A DNA stretch of 10,088 bases, from positions 9,912 to 19,999 of the forward strand of contig PAFF01000066.1 of NCBI GenBank assembly GCA_002704045.1. Direction: 5' to 3'. A program made the translations under genes and the position numbers. The stretch comes from Fidelibacterota bacterium. GTDB taxonomy: Bacteria; Fidelibacterota; Marinisomatia; SCGC-AAA003-L08; GCA-002704045. The notes below the pieces were generated by a model that was given only the letters and a program-made list of their open reading frames with translations, was not told the origin of the DNA and did not search any database. The first letter of the stretch is position 1. Each line of letters starts with the position of its first letter. This document shows, piece by piece, positions 6,841 to 10,088 of the stretch.

Positions 6841-7611
6841 ATTAAGAAAAAAACAAAATATCTATTAAGTACTTTTGCTATTTTCTTATTAATTATAATC
6901 ATTTATAATAAATCTTATTATACCGATAATCAAGAAAAAATAGTTCAAGGCAAACTTTGTATAATAATTGACGATTTTGGTTATTCAGAAAATGATCTAC
7001 ATATGGATTTTCTTACATTACCAAATGATTTTTCTATGTCCATTATTCCGGGTTATGATTATACAGAAGATATAGCTCATATGGCATTCAAATATGGTTT
7101 TGAAACACTAATACATATGCCTATGGAAGCATATGACAAAAATCGTAACAAAGATAATAAATATATTTTAACAAGTAGTTTAAACTATGAACAAGTGAAT
7201 GAAAAAATAAAAAGTGCTTTTATAGAGATCCCTTATGCAGATGGTATTAATAATCATCAGGGGTCTAAAGCTACATCTGATACTCATTTGATGACCTGTA
7301 TTGCTAAATCTTTAAAAAAAATAGATAAATTTTTCATTGATAGCTACACAACAATAAATAGTAAAGCTTTCATGATTATGAGACAAAATGGAGTTAAAAC
7401 TGAAGTAAGACAAGTATTTCTAGATAATTTTGATGATCCAGATAGTATAAGATTAAATTTAAAAAAACTTGTAGATTTATCTCATGAAATGGATGTTGCA
7501 ATTGGCATAGGTCACGTTAAAAAACATACCTATGATATACTTAAAGATGAAATACCTAGATTGAAAAAATTAGGATATAAATTTGTAAATGCGTCTGATA
7601 TAGTCAGATAA
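6841..7611 (+). CDS. Divergent polysaccharide deacetylase (YibQ/DUF610 family), apparent ATT start
   Basis: About 256 aa, predicted membrane-anchored and periplasmic. The frame follows the preceding TAG directly. From ATT 6841 it reads (M)KKKTKYLLSTFAIFLLIIII, a positive start and one transmembrane anchor (about residues 8-21). Family motifs follow in order: CIIIDDFGYS (40-49), LIHMPME (90-96), GINNHQGSKAT (135-145), FFIDSYTT (164-171), RQVFLDN (190-196), AIGIGH (220-225) and a C-terminal GYKFVNASDIV. These match the divergent polysaccharide deacetylase family (NodB-like barrel), whose substrate is unsettled but which is tied to envelope or peptidoglycan glycans. Two consensus positions differ: Y after DS, usually R, and Q in VRQVFLDN, usually D. 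The first ATG, at 7003, would remove the anchor and the IDD motif, so it cannot be the real start. No Shine-Dalgarno precedes the ATT codons at 6838 and 6841, so reinitiation after the upstream stop or a sequence error is likely. Confidence 0.85.
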   Translation: MKKKTKYLLSTFAIFLLIIIIYNKSYYTDNQEKIVQGKLCIIIDDFGYSENDLHMDFLTLPNDFSMSIIPGYDYTEDIAHMAFKYGFETLIHMPMEAYDKNRNKDNKYILTSSLNYEQVNEKIKSAFIEIPYADGINNHQGSKATSDTHLMTCIAKSLKKIDKFFIDSYTTINSKAFMIMRQNGVKTEVRQVFLDNFDDPDSIRLNLKKLVDLSHEMDVAIGIGHVKKHTYDILKDEIPRLKKLGYKFVNASDIVR

Positions 7612-7625
7612 AATTGTTATCTTTT
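7606..7625 (+). terminator. Weak hairpin across the convergent stop codons
   Basis: AGATAA (7606-7611) and TTATCT (7617-7622) form a perfect six-base inverted repeat with a five-base loop, followed by TTT on the plus strand. It spans both stop codons. The stem has one G-C pair and the T-run is short, so termination activity is doubtful. An overlapping alternative stem is TCTGA 7594-7598 with TCAGA 7604-7608. Confidence 0.22.
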
Positions 7626-8011
7626 AGCAACTTTTAATCGATTTAAGGCTTTTTGAAGCGATATATATGCTCGTTTTTCATCCATTAATTTATCTTTTAA
7701 TCTGTCATTAGCTCTATCAAGAGATTTTTGAGCTCTTGTTGAATCAATATCTGATGAAAATTCAATTGTTTCAACCAATACTTCTACAGTGTTATTTCTT
7801 ATATCAACAAAACCGCCACTCGATGAGTAAAATTTTTCTTTTCCTTCTTTGACAATTTTAATTTCTCCAATATCAAGGGAAATTGTTGCATCAGCATGTC
7901 CAAACTTTACACCAAATAAACCATCATGGGATGGAGCTCTAAAATATTCGGTATTTTCTTCTTTTATTGTTTTTGTTGGTGTTACAATATCAATTTTAAA
8001 GGTTTTATTCA

Positions 8012-8012
<1 letters not shown>
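7617..8012 (-). CDS. atpC: F-type ATP synthase epsilon subunit
   Basis: A 131-aa cytoplasmic subunit of the F1 central stalk that couples rotation to catalysis and often inhibits ATP hydrolysis. Residues 1-85 form the N-terminal beta-sandwich: FKIDIVTP (5-12), then HDGLFGVKFGHA (29-40) where most relatives have 'eG.fGvlpgHap', and SSGGFVDIRNNTVEVLVE (64-81), the usual 'GGf.ev.....vLae' strand. Residues 88-131 are helical, with DIDSTRAQKSLDRANDRL (88-105), so the regulatory C-terminal domain is present. IDSTRA matches the I(L)DXXRA sequence known to bind ATP in some epsilon subunits. The start overlaps the atpD stop by one base (TAATG). It is the last gene of the ATP synthase operon and ends five bases from the stop of the convergent deacetylase gene. 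Confidence 0.93.

Positions 8013-10088
<2,076 letters not shown>

Noticed and set aside
6820..6860. TAG readthrough fusing the second barrel to the deacetylase
   Set aside because: The barrel ends with a normal terminal Phe and the next sequence is a fresh Lys-rich signal anchor; a fusion would make no topological sense.
7003..7611. Deacetylase starting at ATG 7003
   Set aside because: It would delete the membrane anchor and the conserved IDD motif that are encoded in the same open frame upstream.

Overview
The window is AT-rich bacterial chromosome packed with genes. The gene set points to the FCB superphylum and looks closest to the marine Candidatus Marinimicrobia (SAR406)/Fibrobacterota-like lineages, although I cannot prove this from sequence alone. 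Three things support the placement. A type IX secretion system (T9SS) gene, sprA, is present together with a protein carrying a T9SS C-terminal sorting domain. PorV/PorQ-like outer-membrane proteins and a glutaminyl-cyclase-type M28 enzyme sit beside them. The ATP synthase genes run gamma-beta-epsilon without a break, and epsilon has a full helical C-terminus, whereas typical Bacteroidota keep atpD-atpC apart from atpG.

Positions 1-7611, plus strand, form one very tight row of eight genes. In order they are: the 3' end of sprA; a glutaminyl-peptide cyclotransferase; prmA (ribosomal protein L11 methyltransferase); a probable lipoprotein with a cysteine-rich tail; a T9SS cargo protein with propeller/Asp-box repeats and a type A sorting domain; two PorV/PorQ-like outer-membrane beta-barrel proteins; and a divergent polysaccharide deacetylase (YibQ/DUF610 family). 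Neighbours are separated by at most a few bases or overlap by 1 to 11, so this looks like one translationally coupled operon. Its theme is the cell envelope: translocon, N-terminal pyroglutamate formation, cargo, outer-membrane partner proteins and a possible glycan-active enzyme, with prmA as the odd member.

Positions 7617-10088, minus strand, hold the distal end of an F-type ATP synthase operon: atpG (5' end cut by the window edge), atpD and atpC. It converges on the envelope operon with only 5 bases between the two stop codons.

There is no stretch without a gene longer than about 15 bases. I see no tRNA, rRNA, CRISPR array, insertion sequence or clear promoter. The most notable anomaly is the deacetylase gene: its membrane anchor and conserved IIIDDFG motif lie upstream of its first ATG/GTG/TTG. 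It therefore either starts at an ATT codon directly after the preceding stop, or the sequence carries a base change there.
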